Of a stretch of DNA of 64,000 nt, positions 17,201-24,554 are shown in pieces. The notes beneath the pieces were generated by a model. That model did no database searches, was not told the origin of the DNA, and worked only from the letters and a program-made list of their open reading frames with translations. This stretch comes from an uncultured Ferrovum sp. (GTDB lineage: Bacteria; Pseudomonadota; Gammaproteobacteria; Burkholderiales; Ferrovaceae): the NCBI GenBank assembly GCA_903893215.1, contig CAITLJ010000019.1:17864-81863 (forward strand), read 5' to 3'. A program made the position numbers and the translations under genes. Numbering within the stretch: the stretch's first letter is position 1; the number at the start of each line of letters is the position of its first letter.

Positions 17201-18773
17201 CGTCAAACCACCCGTGGCGGGCGGCCTCGCTGACGTAGCGGGTGGCCAGCGCGTGCGTGGCGATGCGCACGCCATCCAGGTCGGCACCGGACAATTGCTG
17301 CATGGCGATCGCGTCAATACGCTGGTCGACCGCACGTATGTCCTCGTGCGCAGTCTCGATGGTGGCGCGCAACAGGTCGAGGTTTTCGCGTGCCTGCTCA
17401 GGCTGCAATTGCGACAGCCGATGCTGGATGATGGCCACCGCCGCCTCGAACTGGCGCACGCTGCGGCGGTCGCTGGCGAGCAGGCCCACGGTTAGCGGGC
17501 GCACCTCGGCCGGGATTTTCTGTTGCAGCACGCGCAGGGCGGTCTCGCCGCGCGCTGTGACCAGCACACGCCGACCGGTGGCCAGGTAATGACAGATGAT
17601 GTTGGCGATGGTGTGCGTCTTGCCGGTGCCGGGTGGTCCCTGCACCGTCACGCCAGCCGCGTGTTCCAGCCGTTGCGCGATGGTCACCTGCTCCTGATTG
17701 TAGGGCAGCGGAAAATACAGGTCCTGCGCTGTGCCACTGAGCGGGTCGCTGCGGCTGGATACCCCACGGAAATTCACCGCGACCGGCTGGTTGGCCAGCT
17801 CGGCGGGGGGCGTGACCAGCGCCGCCGGGCCGGGCGGCAGCGGGCCTTCCCCGGCCAGATGCTCCTGCAGGCGGAGCACATCCTCGGTGAGGTAGCTGGT
17901 GGCGCGCGGTCGCACGAACAGCGCCCAGCGATCTGTCACGACCAGATGGTCACCAGCCACCGGCACTGGCACGGCGGCGTCCGCCATGATGCGATACACC
18001 CCCTCGCTGTCCAGCGAGCCGGCCACCATCCGCAGTACGTCCTCGAAGCTGCTGGCATCAAAAGGATTGACCGGGCGGTCCTGCGTGCGCATCAGTTGGG
18101 CACGGCAGGCCGTATCAAGGTCGCTGGCTCCCGGAATCTGGCTTGCGATGTAGGCGTCCAGCTCCAGCACGGTATCCGTGGCACGCGGACGCAGTTCGAT
18201 GGCCAGACTGCGCTCATCGAGGTTGATTTCCATTGCCTGGGTCAGCACCGGGTATTCCAGCGGGATCGGGCCATCGGGGTGCGGCAGTCGCCAGCTGGCA
18301 ATACCGATACCCCACACCAGTTCCTGCGGCTTGGCCGTTTCGTCAGCCTCGAGCTGGTGCTGCAGCGCAAACAATTCGCCATACAGGGCGATGGTGCGGC
18401 GGCGTGGCAGCTCGGCGTTGGCCCAGACCAGCCAGGCATCGGTGTAGCTTGCCAGGATGGCGCGGCCTTGGGGTGCCGCGTAGTCCAGCAGGGAGGGCAG
18501 CGGTCCCTCGGGATCGGCGCTCACCTGCAGCAAGTCCTGCTGTTCGGTCGGCACGTCTGGCGGCGCCACCGGATCCAGTCGCGCCACGCGCAGCCAGATG
18601 TGATCGCCGGCCTCGAGCAGATTGAATTCCACCCCAGGCAGGTTGATCAGCGCCTGCGGACGTTTGACGAAGATACCGCTGGCTGGCATCCGATAGGAAC
18701 GCGGGTTGATGTCGCGCGCCTGCTCGATGATGTACTCAAGCAGGCGGTGCAGCAGGTTGCGCGGGTCGGTCAC
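14283..18773 (-). CDS. Large superfamily-1 helicase with C-terminal MTES_1575/Vsr-type nuclease domain
   Basis: Protein of 1496 residues. The N-terminal ~370 residues have no motif I know, beginning with LLHRLLEYIIEQARDINPRS. The helicase core has Walker A QGPPGTGKTHT (about 379-388), a long helical insertion, Walker B IVDEASQSD (about 1070), a motif III-like VGDDRQVSPDSG, and motifs V-VI TFQGSERD and FNVAASRARDRMI (about 1265-1310), as in DNA2/UPF1-like enzymes. The last ~130 residues carry a nuclease of the REase_MTES_1575/DUF559/Vsr type with FERELCTALVRNGF, RIDLVV and IECDGDEYHG (about 1400). The GTG at 18773 has GGAG seven bases upstream; a TTG at 18797 is the alternative. The helicase-nuclease fusion is typical of defence islands; antiphage function is inferred. 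Confidence 0.85.
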   Translation of the reverse strand: MTDPRNLLHRLLEYIIEQARDINPRSYRMPASGIFVKRPQALINLPGVEFNLLEAGDHIWLRVARLDPVAPPDVPTEQQDLLQVSADPEGPLPSLLDYAAPQGRAILASYTDAWLVWANAELPRRRTIALYGELFALQHQLEADETAKPQELVWGIGIASWRLPHPDGPIPLEYPVLTQAMEINLDERSLAIELRPRATDTVLELDAYIASQIPGASDLDTACRAQLMRTQDRPVNPFDASSFEDVLRMVAGSLDSEGVYRIMADAAVPVPVAGDHLVVTDRWALFVRPRATSYLTEDVLRLQEHLAGEGPLPPGPAALVTPPAELANQPVAVNFRGVSSRSDPLSGTAQDLYFPLPYNQEQVTIAQRLEHAAGVTVQGPPGTGKTHTIANIICHYLATGRRVLVTARGETALRVLQQKIPAEVRPLTVGLLASDRRSVRQFEAAVAIIQHRLSQLQPEQARENLDLLRATIETAHEDIRAVDQRIDAIAMQQLSGADLDGVRIATHALATRYVSEAARHGWFDDTLSLLDHHAPPLDTDAETRLRAARRRIGRDLPYLLLRTPRADQLPGSAEIAALHGLLAQIRTIEGEVTRGELLPLQSTTASVLAAAHALLPQLEAAIQRVEQLEAAQAPWALALRHKSRNVTFSAELAAFAALSTDVTALSEARLDFLKRPVELPDSGFNNPRLREALTRATQTGKPLGLMTIASAELKAQLAAIRVAGLAPATPDDWRHVLRFVDLRDQILSFTVRWNQFAGTLELPLLQAGTDALRTAEQIAVTAQLAVAIANTEDVQLPAAAQAVFEHVPADLLRGGVKELNAVREHLVRHLTRADLAQAVAGLGALQESLAGTGGSVSARLRGFIDSQLGHPEVSAERVVARYAELLAELRRIERLADDLQCVRDAADAVEQAGAPRFALRLRTVEWEGDASLADSTTPDPALPDDWRAAWTWSRIRGHLTQIDGYDELLTLTRRRQDVESDLARMYLQLVAQAAWLATKRNASPKVLQALAGYAVAIRKIGQGTGPNALRYRRDAREAMLDAAGAVPCWIMSHARVSESLPAELGRFDLVIVDEASQSDLWALPAVLRGKKILVVGDDRQVSPDSGFISAERIQELRDRFLADQPFGTEMTPEKSLYDLAARVFAAEQVMLREHFRCVPAIIDYSNRTFYGGAIQPLRVPTQSERLDPPLIDMFVADGKRDSKDRNLAEAAAITSAIETMLADAHFQGRTLGVVSLLGIEQAKTIDALVRSRCDPIELQRRNFACGDARTFQGSERDILFLSLVVDPTNARALSGAMFEQRFNVAASRARDRMILVRSVQASDLSGKDLRLGLLEHFGKTAEPVVDPVQAQAGLIGRCTSSFERELCTALVRNGFRVVPQVQVGVHRIDLVVEGTNDRRLAIECDGDEYHGPERWAQDMARQRVLERAGWIVWRCFAADWITHPERVIEELRARLATLGIGPSAQPTGAPTRPMASAIVAVQHAMSHVSSDQKGNA

Positions 18774-18800
18774 AAGGTGCTCCGGAGGACTAGGCAACGG

Positions 18801-18831
18801 AAAAGAAAAAAGGCCACCCGGAGGGATGGCC
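18801..18831 (-). terminator. Intrinsic terminator on the minus strand, upstream of the helicase
   Basis: Read on the minus strand, the sequence forms a stem from 18831 to 18812 (GGCCATCCC / GGGTGGCC) followed directly by a run of T broken by one C (18811-18801). It would stop transcripts coming from hipA or from a short RNA before the helicase start at 18773. Confidence 0.75.
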
Positions 18832-19012
18832 TGCCCGCAGGAATGCTACCCGACGGGCAGGGCATCGGCAACCGCACCAAGGGTCGCCGAGCGCTGAAAA
18901 ATGGCTGGCAGACACGATCTGTACCTGAGTCACTGGCCAACTTGCACGACAGGTTTAAGCCGAGCCTGTCGGTCTGGGGGATTCAAAAAGTGACCTCCGG
19001 CGAAGCGTCCGT
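18832..19012 (-). other. Structured gap between hipA and helicase (candidate leader or small RNA)
   Basis: No convincing ORF lies here. Next to the terminator is a second inverted repeat, CCTGCCCG paired with CGGGCAGG, across 18830-18865. Together with the terminator this makes two stacked hairpins ending in a U-tract on the minus strand, as in a small RNA or attenuated leader. I could not find a convincing promoter in the remaining ~140 bases. Confidence 0.4.
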
Positions 19013-20296
19013 TCAAGTCGTTGACCTGACCCAGTCAGGCTGAAACTGCTGAATCTGCTCTGCTTCAGCGTCCGGCACGCCAGCCTCGCGCGCAAACTTC
19101 GGCCACCTGGCCACTGCGTCGCATACCTTTTGGAGCCTATCGCGAGGTGACGAGACGTCGTAGGTTTTGGCGAATTCAATCAGGTCTTCCGCTGTTATGC
19201 CCCACTCCTTTCCCCCGAGCCTCATCTGATGCGTTTGCGTCCATTTTCCCGTCGCCGGGTTGTGGGAAAAGCAAGCGTCATAGGCTGGCGCCAGATTCCA
19301 CTTTCCCGCCTTGTCCATCAAGAACGCGAGATTTTTCGTGTGGTCGTCGCAGTTGACCGCGGCAATGTTGAACGCGCACCGGGTCCAAGCCTGGGCTACA
19401 GCCGTTGCGTCCAACTTAAGCCCAAGCACGGCCCGCATGTACTGGTCGTAACTATGGATACGCGGCATGTTGAAGTCCAGGTGCATCAGAGCACAGAGAG
19501 ACTGCATGTGCAGCTTCTCGTTGCCAATGCGGTCAAATCGCTTGGTCATAAAGTGAGCGCGGCCACCCTCTTCGAGGATTTTGCAGTCACTCATGTCCAC
19601 CCCAGCTTCAAGCGCCATCAGATAGTGGGCGTATTCAACCCGCCCGAATCCTGCGGTGGTTCCGAGCTGTCCGTCGGCGCCGACGTCAAATTTCAGCAGC
19701 CAGTGCTCAAAGCCTTCGGGAACGTCAAATTGACCCGAGACTACCTGTTCGGTCTTCTGGTTCCAGCCGATTACGGCTTTGGCCCGCGCGCCGCCTGCTG
19801 AGCTTCCGATGTCGATAATGTCTTGAGCGATTGCAGAGAACTCACCTTTGAGAGCTCGTCTCGCGTCTTCGACAATTTGCGCCATATCAAGAGGTACCGA
19901 TGCCGCATCGCCTCGCAGGTCTTGCTCTGCGGGCTCAAATTCCAGGGCGCCCATGCTTCGGCGTCCGACATTAAGCAGCCGCTGGAGCGTGGTGACGTCT
20001 GTCTTGCTGGTACCTTTTCGAGCAAGATATTCGTCAATCAGCGCATTGCCGAATTTATCGGGGAGCGCGTCAGCCAGCAGGCCTGGAAGACCGTGGAACG
20101 TTTCCGTGGCCAGCGTTGGAAACCTGAACACACGCCGGGATTTCAGCTTCATCAGCAAAGGAGCCACTTCGAGTCCTGACGCCTCGAACTCAGGTGCAAA
20201 GCTAAAATCATAGAACCCGGGCTTTCCCGCCGCAGGGGCTACCGCACCCACGAACTTCCCGAACATGTTCACCCTGACAACCTTTACGTCAGCCAT
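19013..20296 (-). CDS. hipA: HipA-type serine/threonine kinase toxin
   Basis: Protein of 427 residues in the HipA family, in which E. coli HipA phosphorylates glutamyl-tRNA synthetase and induces dormancy. The N-terminal HipA domain includes LPGLLADALPDKFGNALI. The regulatory/nucleotide loop is IGSSAGGARAK (165-173), where the E. coli autophosphorylation serine lies. The catalytic loop is NCDDHTKN (315-322; Asp317 catalytic, Lys and Asn conserved), and the metal-binding LAPAYD follows. All key residues are present, so it appears active. It starts five bases after hipB on the same strand, the standard antitoxin-first order. The target substrate in this organism is unknown. Confidence 0.92.
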   Translation of the reverse strand: MADVKVVRVNMFGKFVGAVAPAAGKPGFYDFSFAPEFEASGLEVAPLLMKLKSRRVFRFPTLATETFHGLPGLLADALPDKFGNALIDEYLARKGTSKTDVTTLQRLLNVGRRSMGALEFEPAEQDLRGDAASVPLDMAQIVEDARRALKGEFSAIAQDIIDIGSSAGGARAKAVIGWNQKTEQVVSGQFDVPEGFEHWLLKFDVGADGQLGTTAGFGRVEYAHYLMALEAGVDMSDCKILEEGGRAHFMTKRFDRIGNEKLHMQSLCALMHLDFNMPRIHSYDQYMRAVLGLKLDATAVAQAWTRCAFNIAAVNCDDHTKNLAFLMDKAGKWNLAPAYDACFSHNPATGKWTQTHQMRLGGKEWGITAEDLIEFAKTYDVSSPRDRLQKVCDAVARWPKFAREAGVPDAEAEQIQQFQPDWVRSTT

Positions 20297-20301
20297 TTTG
20301 G

Positions 20302-20634
20302 CTATCCCCTGATTTTTCTCGGCGCGCGCTTGCGAGCCTGCTTCGCCCGTTTTTCCTCTTGTGCCAGTATGTCTAGCGGGCCGGGTAGCGCCGGGTCGGG
20401 GACGAGGGTTATCGCGTTTTCCAAGAGGTTCGTCGCCCGCAGAATTGCGATAAGGTTTCTCAAGGTAATTGCTCCAGTCTTTTCGAAGCGCTTCAGGGGT
20501 GTCAGCCCAATCCCGCTAGCCTCGGCAAGGTCCAGCTGGGACATGCCGGCACCGTTCGGCGAGATGCGCCAGGCCTTGACGGCCTCGGCGATGCGCAGGG
20601 CCACTTCGTCGTTGCTGAGCTGATACGCATCCAT
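20302..20634 (-). CDS. hipB: HipB-type HTH antitoxin
   Basis: Small DNA-binding protein of 110 residues with an Xre-like helix-turn-helix (MSQLDLAEASGIGLTPLKRFEK, with the core around residues 31-52) and a basic C-terminal tail (KRAKQARKRAPRK). As the first gene of hipBA it should neutralise HipA and repress the operon by binding the palindromes upstream. There is no clear Shine-Dalgarno sequence; the bases just before the ATG are occupied by the first palindrome, so repressor binding there could also affect the message start region. Confidence 0.85.
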   Translation of the reverse strand: MDAYQLSNDEVALRIAEAVKAWRISPNGAGMSQLDLAEASGIGLTPLKRFEKTGAITLRNLIAILRATNLLENAITLVPDPALPGPLDILAQEEKRAKQARKRAPRKIRG

Positions 20635-20635
20635 A

Positions 20636-20649
20636 GGCTAAAATTAGTC
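20636..20649. promoter_or_regulatory. hip operator copy 1
   Basis: GGCTAAAATTAGTC, an imperfect 14-bp palindrome ending two bases upstream of the hipB start codon. It is followed by CGTTATGTT, a flank shared with copy 3. Binding by HipB is inferred from position and repetition. Confidence 0.75.
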
Positions 20650-20676
20650 CGTTATGTTGGCTTCGTGCAGTTAATA

Positions 20677-20690
20677 GTCTAATATTAGAC
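20677..20690. promoter_or_regulatory. hip operator copy 2, perfect palindrome over the -10 region
   Basis: GTCTAATATTAGAC is a perfect 14-bp palindrome. Its centre lies exactly 41 bp from those of copies 1 and 3. It contains the proposed -10 box (TAATAT) of the hipB promoter. Confidence 0.8.
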
Positions 20691-20710
20691 CAATGACGTT
20701 GTCGCATCAA
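20682..20710 (-). promoter_or_regulatory. Putative sigma-70 promoter of hipBA
   Basis: On the minus strand TTGATG (20710-20705) and TAATAT (20687-20682) are separated by 17 bases. Each matches consensus at four of six positions. The start point would be near 20675, giving a leader of about 40 bases. The -10 sits inside operator copy 2, which is the arrangement expected for autorepression. Confidence 0.5.
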
Positions 20711-20717
20711 GCCGGCG

Positions 20718-20731
20718 GGCTAAATTTAGTC
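20718..20731. promoter_or_regulatory. hip operator copy 3
   Basis: GGCTAAATTTAGTC, an imperfect 14-bp palindrome, followed by TGTTATGTC. It matches copy 1 over about 23 bases with three differences and lies 41 bp (centre to centre) from copies 2 and 4. Confidence 0.75.
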
Positions 20732-20758
20732 TGTTATGTCTTTGTTCGGCAGGTAACG

Positions 20759-20772
20759 GGCTATTTTTAGCC
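20759..20772. promoter_or_regulatory. hip operator copy 4
   Basis: GGCTATTTTTAGCC, an imperfect palindrome with perfect outer arms, followed by TGTTA as in copies 1 and 3. It is the promoter-distal member of the array. Confidence 0.7.
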
Positions 20773-20970
20773 TGTTAGCGTGTCGAAGCGCTCAGATTGG
20801 GCCCGAGCCACCTGGTGGGGCCACGGGCGTCGAGTGAGCCGCAGGGTTGGGGGGGGGGCCTCGCTCTCGAACCCCACCATTGTCCACACGAACAACTTCT
20901 ACCCTTGTGTATGACTACCCAAAATCTGCTAAGCGTTTTGCTAACAAACGCTGCCATGCGGCCACAAAAC
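20773..20970. other. Non-coding stretch between the hip operators and the tRNA terminator
   Basis: No supportable gene. It contains a run of ten G (20849-20858) and a short CCACCTGGTGG palindrome near 20809. A short stretch near 20865-20878 faintly resembles a tRNA T-arm (TTCGAG on the minus strand), but no tRNA can be folded from it. Confidence 0.5.
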
Positions 20971-21001
20971 AAAAAGCCTCAACGACTCGCATCGTTGAGG
21001 C
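20971..21001 (-). terminator. Intrinsic terminator of tRNA-Asn
   Basis: Perfect 10-bp stem GCCTCAACGA / TCGTTGAGGC (20976-20985 and 20992-21001) with a 6-base loop. On the minus strand it is followed by TTTTT (20975-20971). It lies 22 bases downstream of the tRNA gene. Confidence 0.9.
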
Positions 21002-21023
21002 TTTGTGTCTACAGCGTATTTGT

Positions 21024-21099
21024 TGGCTCCCCGACCTGGGCTCGAACCAGGGACCTGCGGATTAACAGTCCGTCGCTCTACCGACTGAGCTATCGAGGA
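21024..21099 (-). tRNA. tRNA-Asn (anticodon GTT)
   Basis: 76-base cloverleaf on the minus strand with encoded CCA. The acceptor stem pairs TCCTCGA-type 5' sequence with TCGGGGA-type 3' sequence. The anticodon loop is CTGTTAA, giving GTT, and the T-arm contains GGTTCGAGCCC. The 3' end faces the hip/helicase block, the geometry seen when islands integrate at tRNA genes, but I found no duplicated 3' end marking a distal attachment site. Confidence 0.95.
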
Positions 21100-21166
21100 A
21101 TCGCTAAAAACGAAATTCTAGTATGACCAAAGTATCGAGTCAATACCTGCGGTCAAAATTGCGGTG

Positions 21167-22375
21167 TTACAGCACGGCTGCGATGGCGGTCACAATCGCG
21201 TCGATGTTTTTCTCGTTCATGGCAGCCACGCAGATGCGGCCACTGTCTACGGCATAGACCGAAAACTCGGCGCGCATCCGTTCTACCTGCGCCTTGTTCA
21301 GGCCCGAGAACGAGAACATGCCGTTCTGGCGGGCAACAAAGCTGAAGTCATGGCCAGGGGCCGCCACCTGCAGCTTTTCGACAAACAGGGTACGCATGCG
21401 CTTGATGCGGTCGCGCATGCCGGCCAGTTCGCTTTCCCACATGCCACGCAGGTCATCGCTGCCCAGGATGGCGGCCACCACCTGCGCGCCGTGCGCCGGC
21501 GGGTTGGAGTAATTGGTGCGCACGATGCGCTTGAGTTGCGACAGCGCGCGCTGGGCATCCTCCTTGTTGGCGGTGACCAGCGAGAAGGCCCCGACGCGTT
21601 CCCCATAAAGCGAGAATGACTTCGAGAACGAGTTGGATACCAGCAGCGGACGACGGGTCTCTGCAAAGCGGCGGATCACGGCACCGTCGTCGTCGATGGT
21701 GTTGCTGAAGCCCTGATAGGCCAGATCCAGGAAGGGGATCAGGTCGCGCTGGCCGATCACCTCGATCACCTGGTCCCACTGTTCGGTGCTGAGGTCGACG
21801 CCGCTGGGGTTGTGGCAGCAGGCATGCAGTACGATCACGGTGCCCGGCTTGGCACTGTTCAGCGCATCGATCAGGCCGGTGAAATTCACGCCGCGGGTCG
21901 CCGCGTCGTAGTACGGATAATTTCTTACCGTGAAGCCTGCGGCTTCAAACAGCGCACGGTGATTTTCCCAGCTCGGGTCGCTGATCCAGACTTCGGAATC
22001 CGGGCTGAAGCGGGCCAGGAAGTCGGCGCCGATGCGCAGGCCGCCCGTGCCTCCCAATGCCTGCACGGTTACCGTGCGCCCTTCGGTCACCGCGGTCGAA
22101 CTGGCGCCAAACACCAGTGCCTGCACATGACGGTCGTACACCACCAGGCCGTCGATCGGCAGGTAGGAGCGGGGGGAGGGGATCTGTGCCAGCTTGGCTT
22201 CGGCCTGACGCACGCACTCCAGCAACGGCACCTTGCCGTTCTCGTCGGTGTACACGCCAACGCCAAGATTGACCTTGCGCGGATTGGTGTCCTGGTTGAA
22301 GGCTTCGGTAACGCCAAGGATGGGGTCACGCGGGGCAAGTTCGACGTGGGAGAGCAGGGTAGAGGCAGCGGTCAT
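21167..22375 (-). CDS. Class I aromatic/aspartate aminotransferase
   Basis: PLP enzyme of 402 residues in the TyrB/AspC family, transferring amino groups between aspartate or aromatic amino acids and 2-oxoglutarate. The PLP lysine is in SNSFSKSFSLYGERVGA. The stretch HACCHNPSGVD and the N-terminal KVNLGVGVYTDENGKVPLL are family signatures, and the C-terminal substrate Arg lies in SGRICVAAMN. Aspartate versus tyrosine preference cannot be decided by eye. It is divergent from uvrB over about 94 bp. Confidence 0.9.
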   Translation of the reverse strand: MTAASTLLSHVELAPRDPILGVTEAFNQDTNPRKVNLGVGVYTDENGKVPLLECVRQAEAKLAQIPSPRSYLPIDGLVVYDRHVQALVFGASSTAVTEGRTVTVQALGGTGGLRIGADFLARFSPDSEVWISDPSWENHRALFEAAGFTVRNYPYYDAATRGVNFTGLIDALNSAKPGTVIVLHACCHNPSGVDLSTEQWDQVIEVIGQRDLIPFLDLAYQGFSNTIDDDGAVIRRFAETRRPLLVSNSFSKSFSLYGERVGAFSLVTANKEDAQRALSQLKRIVRTNYSNPPAHGAQVVAAILGSDDLRGMWESELAGMRDRIKRMRTLFVEKLQVAAPGHDFSFVARQNGMFSFSGLNKAQVERMRAEFSVYAVDSGRICVAAMNEKNIDAIVTAIAAVL

Positions 22376-22469
22376 GGTGGGTCGGACGCGAATGGATCAG
22401 GTTGGAAGAGACTCGGACGAGCAGGCGCTTCACGCGTGCTACACTGAGACGTTGCAAGAGCAACATTAA

Positions 22470-24503
22470 ATGCTATCACAAGTGGTTGAAACTTTTCCGG
22501 ACAGTCCGTTCCGCTTGCATCTGCCGTTCCAGCCGGCTGGCGACCAGCCGCAGGCGATCGCCAAGCTGGTCGAGGGCATCCACGACGGGCTGCAGTTCCA
22601 GACCCTGCTCGGGGTGACCGGCTCGGGCAAGACCTTCACCACCGCCAATGTGATCGCCCGGATCGGGCGGCCCGCCATCATCATGGCACCCAACAAGACC
22701 CTGGCGGCGCAACTCTATGCCGAGATGCGCGAGTTCCTGCCGGAGAATGCGGTCGAGTACTTCGTCTCGTACTACGATTATTACCAGCCCGAAGCCTACG
22801 TGCCCTCGCGTGACCTGTTCATCGAGAAGGACTCGAGCATCAACGAGCACATTGAGCAGATGCGGCTGTCGGCGACCAAGTCGCTGCTGGAGCGGCCGGA
22901 CTGCGTGATCGTGGCCACGGTCTCCGCCATCTACGGTATCGGCAACCCCGAGGACTACCACAAGATGGTGCTGCATCTGCGCGAGAAAGAGCGGGTTGAT
23001 CAGCGCGCCATTATCAAGCGCATGACCGAAATGCAGTACACGCGCAACGATGTGGAGTTCAAACGGGGTACGTTTCGCGTGCGCGGCGAAGTGATCGACG
23101 TGTTTCCCGCGGAGAACAGTGATACGGCCATCCGCATCAGCATGTTCGATGACGAACTGGAGACCCTCACGGCGTTTGACCCCCTCACCGGGCAGACGCT
23201 GCAACGCGTCGGGCGGTTCACCCTGTACCCCTCCAGTCACTATGTCACCCCGCGCCAGACCACGCTGGACGCGGTGGAGACGATCAAGCTCGAACTGTCC
23301 GAGCGTATGAGCTATTTCGCCCGCGAGCAGAAGCTGATCGAGTTGCAGCGGATCGAGCAACGCACCCGCTTCGACCTGGAGATGATGGCCGAAATCGGCT
23401 TCTGCAAGGGCATCGAAAATTATTCGCGACATCTCTCCGGCCGTCCGCCCGGGGCGCCGCCGCCGACCCTGCTTGAGTACCTGCCAAAGCACTCGCTGAT
23501 GTTCATCGACGAGAGTCACGTCACCGTGACCCAGGTGGGCGGTATGTACAAGGGGGACCGGTCGCGCAAGGAGAACCTGGTCAATTACGGCTTCCGCCTG
23601 CCTTCGGCACTCGACAACCGGCCGCTGCGTTTCGACGAGTTCGAGCGGCTGATGCCGCAGACCGTGTTCATTTCCGCCACACCGGCCAGTTACGAGCACG
23701 AGCATTCCGGGCAGGTGGTGGAGCAGGTGGTGCGGCCCACGGGCCTGGTGGATCCGGTGATCGAGGTGCGGCCGGCACAGAAGCAGGTCGACGACCTGCT
23801 CTCGGAAGTGAAGATCCGCACCACGGCCGGCGAGCGGGTGCTGGTCACCACGCTGACCAAGCGCATGGCCGAGGACCTGACCGATTATCTGGGTGACCAT
23901 CAGGTCAAGGTGCGCTACCTGCACTCCGATGTGGATACGGTGGAACGGGTGGAAATCATCCGCGACCTCCGCCTGGGCGTGTTTGACGTACTGGTGGGTA
24001 TCAACCTGCTGCGTGAAGGTCTGGACATCCCGGAAGTCTCGCTGGTGGCCATTCTCGATGCCGACAAGGAAGGTTTCCTGCGCTCGGAGCGTTCGCTGAT
24101 CCAGACCATCGGCCGCGCTGCCCGTCATCTGAACGGCAAGGCCATCCTCTACGCCGACAAGGTGACCGACTCCATGAAGAAGGCGATCAGCGAGACCACG
24201 CGGCGGCGTGACGTGCAGATCGCGCACAATCTGGAGCATGGCATCACACCGCGCGGCGTGCAGAAACGCATCAAGGACATGATCGAGGGCATTTACGATC
24301 CGGATGCGGCACGCGACGGGATCAAGGCAGCGCAGGATGAGGTGCGTTACGAGTCAATGACCGAGAAACAGCTGGGGTCGGCGCTGAAAAAACTCGAGAA
24401 GGACATGCTCGAGGCCGCGCGCAACCTGGAATTCGAGCGCGCCGCCAAGCTGCGTGATGAACTCAAGGCCCTCAAACAGCGTCTGTTCGTGTCTGGCGAA
24501 TGA
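22470..24503 (+). CDS. uvrB: Excinuclease ABC subunit B
   Basis: Damage-verifying helicase-like subunit of nucleotide excision repair, 677 residues, the normal length. It has Walker A GVTGSGKT (48-55), the beta-hairpin region [15 protein letters not shown], motif II DESHVT, motif [11 protein letters not shown], and a C-terminal UVR motif ([20 protein letters not shown]) that binds UvrC. No LexA-like box is visible in the 94 bases upstream; a small GTTGC/GCAAC inverted repeat lies just before the start codon. The M13 peptidase gene follows after a short leader. Confidence 0.97.
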   Translation: MLSQVVETFPDSPFRLHLPFQPAGDQPQAIAKLVEGIHDGLQFQTLLGVTGSGKTFTTANVIARIGRPAIIMAPNKTLAAQLYAEMREFLPENAVEYFVSYYDYYQPEAYVPSRDLFIEKDSSINEHIEQMRLSATKSLLERPDCVIVATVSAIYGIGNPEDYHKMVLHLREKERVDQRAIIKRMTEMQYTRNDVEFKRGTFRVRGEVIDVFPAENSDTAIRISMFDDELETLTAFDPLTGQTLQRVGRFTLYPSSHYVTPRQTTLDAVETIKLELSERMSYFAREQKLIELQRIEQRTRFDLEMMAEIGFCKGIENYSRHLSGRPPGAPPPTLLEYLPKHSLMFIDESHVTVTQVGGMYKGDRSRKENLVNYGFRLPSALDNRPLRFDEFERLMPQTVFISATPASYEHEHSGQVVEQVVRPTGLVDPVIEVRPAQKQVDDLLSEVKIRTTAGERVLVTTLTKRMAEDLTDYLGDHQVKVRYLHSDVDTVERVEIIRDLRLGVFDVLVGINLLREGLDIPEVSLVAILDADKEGFLRSERSLIQTIGRAARHLNGKAILYADKVTDSMKKAISETTRRRDVQIAHNLEHGITPRGVQKRIKDMIEGIYDPDAARDGIKAAQDEVRYESMTEKQLGSALKKLEKDMLEAARNLEFERAAKLRDELKALKQRLFVSGE

Positions 24504-24554
24504 ATGCAGCCCAAAGCGCTGAGCAATATCAATGTTTCGAGGAGCACCATCGCA

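Noticed and set aside
20849..20890. Possible tRNA or tRNA-fragment attachment site (TTCGAG with CCACCA-like sequence)
   Set aside because: No acceptor or anticodon stem can be formed, and it does not match the tRNA-Asn 3' end well enough to be an attachment repeat.
22376..22469. LexA box upstream of uvrB
   Set aside because: No CTG-N10-CAG element is present; the nearest candidate lacks both arms.
22476..24239. Minus-strand open frame of 587 codons
   Set aside because: It is antisense to uvrB.
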